NCBI GenBank assembly: GCA_017629415.1
Contig: JAGBXG010000423.1
Location: 1-15,975, forward strand
Length of the DNA: 15,975 bases
Reading direction: 5' to 3'
DNA from: Pseudomonadota bacterium
GTDB taxonomy: Bacteria > Myxococcota > Bradymonadia > UBA4248
Shown here piece after piece: positions 13,696 through 15,975 of this stretch. The notes under the pieces were generated by a model, which saw nothing but the letters and a program-made list of their open reading frames with translations, ran no database searches and was not told the origin of the DNA. Position 1 is the first letter of the stretch. Every line of letters begins with the position of its first letter. A program made the position numbers and the translations under genes.

Positions 13696-15561
13696 TTACT
13701 CTTTTGCACCCGTCTCGTCAGCCTCATTCACTCCACCAGGTAAAACCTCATGCTCTGATGCAGCAGGCTTGTCATACTCAGTAAGCAAAGCTTTCAAACG
13801 TGTGCGCATACAGCTGTTGCAATCCACCTTCTTTTCAAAATCTAAAAAACCACTGCTCTTCTTGCCGCAATTCTTATCGGTTGACGCATCAAACGGACGA
13901 ATCACATAGTCATATGTCTCTTTAATATGCTCAGGATGAGTACTCAGCAAAGATTCCAAAGATTCCAGCCTCTCCTTGCATTTGTCTTTGGGAATACGCC
14001 ACAACTCAAGCGCATCGCGCTTCCAAGCGTCAATTTCCCCATCTTCCAACGTGTCGTATACCTTAAAATATGCCTGCAAACGATTCCGATGCACGTCATA
14101 CGGAGAATGCAAAATTAAATCAGAAAGAATTGCTGCTTTATTCACGCTTGCAATCTCGGCAACCTCCGGATGTTCCCAAATGGCCTGATAATATTGATGA
14201 AAAACTTTACGCGCAGCTTCATTTCGTGCTGCGTTTTTCGTCAAACGCATCAACTGAATACTCGCTTCAACCACCTTGTCTTTATAGTCGCCAGGCTTCT
14301 TATCTATTTTTTGCCCCGTCTGCATGTAAAGCCACACAAAATTCGGATGTTCCCAGTATTTAATGCGCGATGCCTCAAGAAGCGCAAAAGCCATGTCGAA
14401 TTTCTTCTCATCGAGATATTTTACAGCGGCCATGATGTTGCTGTCTTGGGTCAGGATAGAATCCGAACTGATATCCCAAGCTTGAGCTTCGTAGACAAAT
14501 TCTGCCGGCTGCTGAACCTCTTGTTCCACCACCTGCTCCGTGCCACTCTCGCCTTTCGAAAGAAATGCACCGGCCAAAGAAATCATAATAATAACAACCA
14601 CCCCCAGGCCAACAAACATCCCAGATCTCGCGGGAAGTTTATCACCAACGGAAACTGATTTGATTTCCGAAAAATCTGCGCCACAATCCTCCCCTTTATC
14701 CAAATCAAGCTTAATTCTGTCCAAAAGCTGAATAACCTCAAGCCCGGAATCATAGCGTTTGGCAGGCTCTTTTTTGAGAAGACGCTGGATAATGGGATCC
14801 AACTTTTTATACTGCGGAATCGTACTCGGCAAATGCGGCGGCGCCTCTGCGATCTGCTTATGCAGCAGCTCTATGTAGTTTTTACCGTCAAACGGAGGCT
14901 CCCCAACCAGCATTTCATAAAAAATAACACCGCATGCATACAAATCAGCGCGAAAATCCACCGAATCACCAAGTGCCTGCTCAGGCGAAAGATACTGAGG
15001 CGTTCCGTATATCTGACCCGCTTGTGTCAATGTCTTTAAATCACCTTCTGCTTTATCAAGGTGTGCAATGCCAAAATCTATAAGCTTGACAAAATCCGTC
15101 ATTCCGTCACGCTCAATTAAGAAAATATTGTCAGGCTTGATATCGCGATGAACAATTTTATTCTGGTGCGCACAATACAACGCACTGACAAGCTGACGCA
15201 TAATGGACACGGCAACCGACACGGGAAATCTTCCCATGTGCTGCATGCGCGTCTTCAGGGTTTCGCCCTCAAGAAGCTCCATCACCAGATAGGATTCCTG
15301 CCTGTCTCCCTCTTCAATCGTTGCAAAATCAGAAACCGTACAGATGTTGGAATGCTTGAGCATTGCCGCCGCACGCGCTTCACGCTGGAAACGACGTCTG
15401 AATTCATCGCTTTCCGCATAGTCTCCATGCAGAACTTTGATGGCAACATCCATGCCAATCGCCTCGTGGACAGCATGGTAAACGATCCCCATCGCACCGC
15501 CGCCAATCTCACTTACAATTCGGTATTTGCCACTAATAATATCGCCAGGATTATAACTCAT
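13696..15561 (-). CDS. Membrane-anchored Ser/Thr protein kinase with large extracytoplasmic domain
   Basis: This 621-residue protein has an N-terminal Hanks-type kinase domain (about residues 13-285) with all catalytic elements: Gly loop IGGGAMGIVY (19-28), catalytic Lys42 in VAIK, a C-helix Glu in QREARAAA, HRDIKPDN (138-145), DFG (162-164), GTPQYLSPEQ (186-195), and DLYACGVIFYEML. It should be active. A short linker leads to one membrane helix (about 315-334), then about 285 residues outside the membrane. That part has helical, TPR-like character and a Cys-containing end (CGKK, CNSC), perhaps stabilised by disulfides, and is probably a sensor or partner-binding region. No PASTA or other known sensor repeat is seen. 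The ATG at 15561 has AAGG eight bases upstream. The nearby FHA protein is a natural candidate for a phospho-dependent partner. Confidence 0.95.
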   Translation of the reverse strand: MSYNPGDIISGKYRIVSEIGGGAMGIVYHAVHEAIGMDVAIKVLHGDYAESDEFRRRFQREARAAAMLKHSNICTVSDFATIEEGDRQESYLVMELLEGETLKTRMQHMGRFPVSVAVSIMRQLVSALYCAHQNKIVHRDIKPDNIFLIERDGMTDFVKLIDFGIAHLDKAEGDLKTLTQAGQIYGTPQYLSPEQALGDSVDFRADLYACGVIFYEMLVGEPPFDGKNYIELLHKQIAEAPPHLPSTIPQYKKLDPIIQRLLKKEPAKRYDSGLEVIQLLDRIKLDLDKGEDCGADFSEIKSVSVGDKLPARSGMFVGLGVVVIIMISLAGAFLSKGESGTEQVVEQEVQQPAEFVYEAQAWDISSDSILTQDSNIMAAVKYLDEKKFDMAFALLEASRIKYWEHPNFVWLYMQTGQKIDKKPGDYKDKVVEASIQLMRLTKNAARNEAARKVFHQYYQAIWEHPEVAEIASVNKAAILSDLILHSPYDVHRNRLQAYFKVYDTLEDGEIDAWKRDALELWRIPKDKCKERLESLESLLSTHPEHIKETYDYVIRPFDASTDKNCGKKSSGFLDFEKKVDCNSCMRTRLKALLTEYDKPAASEHEVLPGGVNEADETGAKE

Positions 15562-15669
15562 CTGCCAAACCTTGAATGGTCAATCGTTTGCGACCGACAC
15601 ACCTTAACATCACTCAACTATCACATATAATTTACTGAATCCAAATTCCAAAGATAATCCTCTCCTGGT

Positions 15670-15751
15670 GCCGCAAAAAGCAGGCGCGTATTGGCAAAGC
15701 CAATAGCGCCGCAAAAAGCAGGCGCGTATTGGCAGAGCCAATAGCGCCGCA
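15670..15751. repeat. Two tandem 38-bp hairpin repeats plus start of a third
   Basis: Copies at 15670-15707 and 15708-15745 differ at one base in the loop (AAA or AGA). A third copy begins GCCGCA at 15746. Each unit is GCCGCAAAAAGCA followed by a hairpin: GGCGC/GCGCC with one bulged G, and TATTGGC/GCCAATA around a 3-nt loop. The hairpin foot matches the pattern at 8155-8230. Confidence 0.85.
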
Positions 15752-15765
15752 GGGGGCTTGCCCCC
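15752..15765 (-). terminator. GC hairpin after the upstream gene, possible weak terminator
   Basis: GGGGG-CTTG-CCCCC lies 21 nt after the stop of the partial gene at 15786. No U-tract follows on the minus strand, so it may belong to the adjoining repeat cluster rather than serve as a terminator. Confidence 0.3.
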
Positions 15766-15785
15766 TCAAACCCATCCACACCTCA

Positions 15786-15975
15786 TCAGTTCACTTCCGT
15801 GCGCAGACTTGTCGCTTCCGAAGTCCATTCGAAATTGTCGATCAAAACAAGAGAATCCTGGAGATGTCCCCAGCCGTTTGAATTTTGCGGATCGCGGTCG
15901 CCAGCATCAAAAATCATGAGATCAAGTGTGAAAACTTCATTCGGATTGACCGGAACGGAAGTCTGAAGCCACTCC
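15786..15975 (-). CDS. C-terminal end of a secreted 'choice-of-anchor'-like protein, cut by window edge
   Basis: Only the last 62 residues and the TGA (15786-15788) are present. They read as a beta-sandwich end: WLQTSVPVNPNEVFTLDLMIFDAGDRD, then a loop (PQNSNGWGHL), DSLVLIDNFEW and a short tail. The pattern of a conserved W-L, 'V-P..E-F-L-x-F-x-I-x-D-x-G-D' and 'D-S-x-V-L-I-D-N-F-x-W' is what I associate with choice-of-anchor L and similar carbohydrate-binding-like domains of exported proteins and lipoproteins in myxobacteria. The export signal and any other domains lie outside the window. The repeat block separates it from the kinase gene, so a shared transcript is uncertain. Confidence 0.7.
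   Translation of the reverse strand, partial: EWLQTSVPVNPNEVFTLDLMIFDAGDRDPQNSNGWGHLQDSLVLIDNFEWTSEATSLRTEVN

Noticed and set aside
15670..15751. CRISPR-like array
   Set aside because: The units are directly tandem with no unique spacers, and no cas genes are present.

Overview
The window comes from a bacterium with myxobacterium-like (Myxococcota / former Deltaproteobacteria) traits. It has an FHA protein with an AgmX/TonB-like C-terminus, a membrane-anchored Ser/Thr kinase with a receptor-like tail, a C-terminal fragment resembling secreted 'choice-of-anchor' proteins, and intergenic DNA rich in palindromic repeats. Base composition looks intermediate rather than GC-rich, so a low-GC lineage is likely. 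Family names here come from memory of protein motifs; no search was run.

Positions 1-7853 (minus strand) hold part of a phage-tail-like extracellular contractile injection system (eCIS). In transcription order these are a tail-assembly (chaperone-like) protein, a DUF6760-like small protein, the contractile sheath, the inner tube protein, a 1395-residue Ser/Ala-rich protein of unknown role, and the start of the LysM/Afp7-like tube-spike adaptor, which is cut by the window edge. No capsid, terminase or integrase genes are visible.

The main find is at the junction of the first two genes. The DUF6760-like frame has no ATG, GTG or TTG before its conserved core. It is joined to the tail-assembly frame by an in-phase G GGG GGG slippery heptamer, a 6-nt spacer carrying the 0-frame TAA, and an 11-bp stem-loop with one mismatch. 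This is the layout of a programmed -1 ribosomal frameshift, like the G/GT tail-assembly chaperones of long-tailed phages. It predicts a short form and a long DUF6760 fusion.

Positions 7854-8646 are an intergenic stretch with several hairpin repeats. A Rossmann-type DUF2520 oxidoreductase (plus strand, 8647-9471) with a strong terminator follows. Positions 9558-10000 form an AT-rich leader with a good -10 box, a duplicated ribosome-binding-site-plus-start element and a large inverted repeat. It precedes a divergent, AT-rich sigma-70-like gene (10001-10846) that looks foreign to its surroundings.

Positions 11168-15561 (minus strand) carry a signalling and envelope group: the Ser/Thr kinase, a small exported protein, and the FHA/transmembrane/TonB-like protein, closed by a canonical terminator. 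Upstream lie tandem 38-bp hairpin repeats and the 3' end of another secreted-protein gene. The hairpins at 8155-8230 and 15670-15751 share flanks (CTAT...ATAC with GC-rich feet) but have different apical stems, which suggests one dispersed REP-like family.
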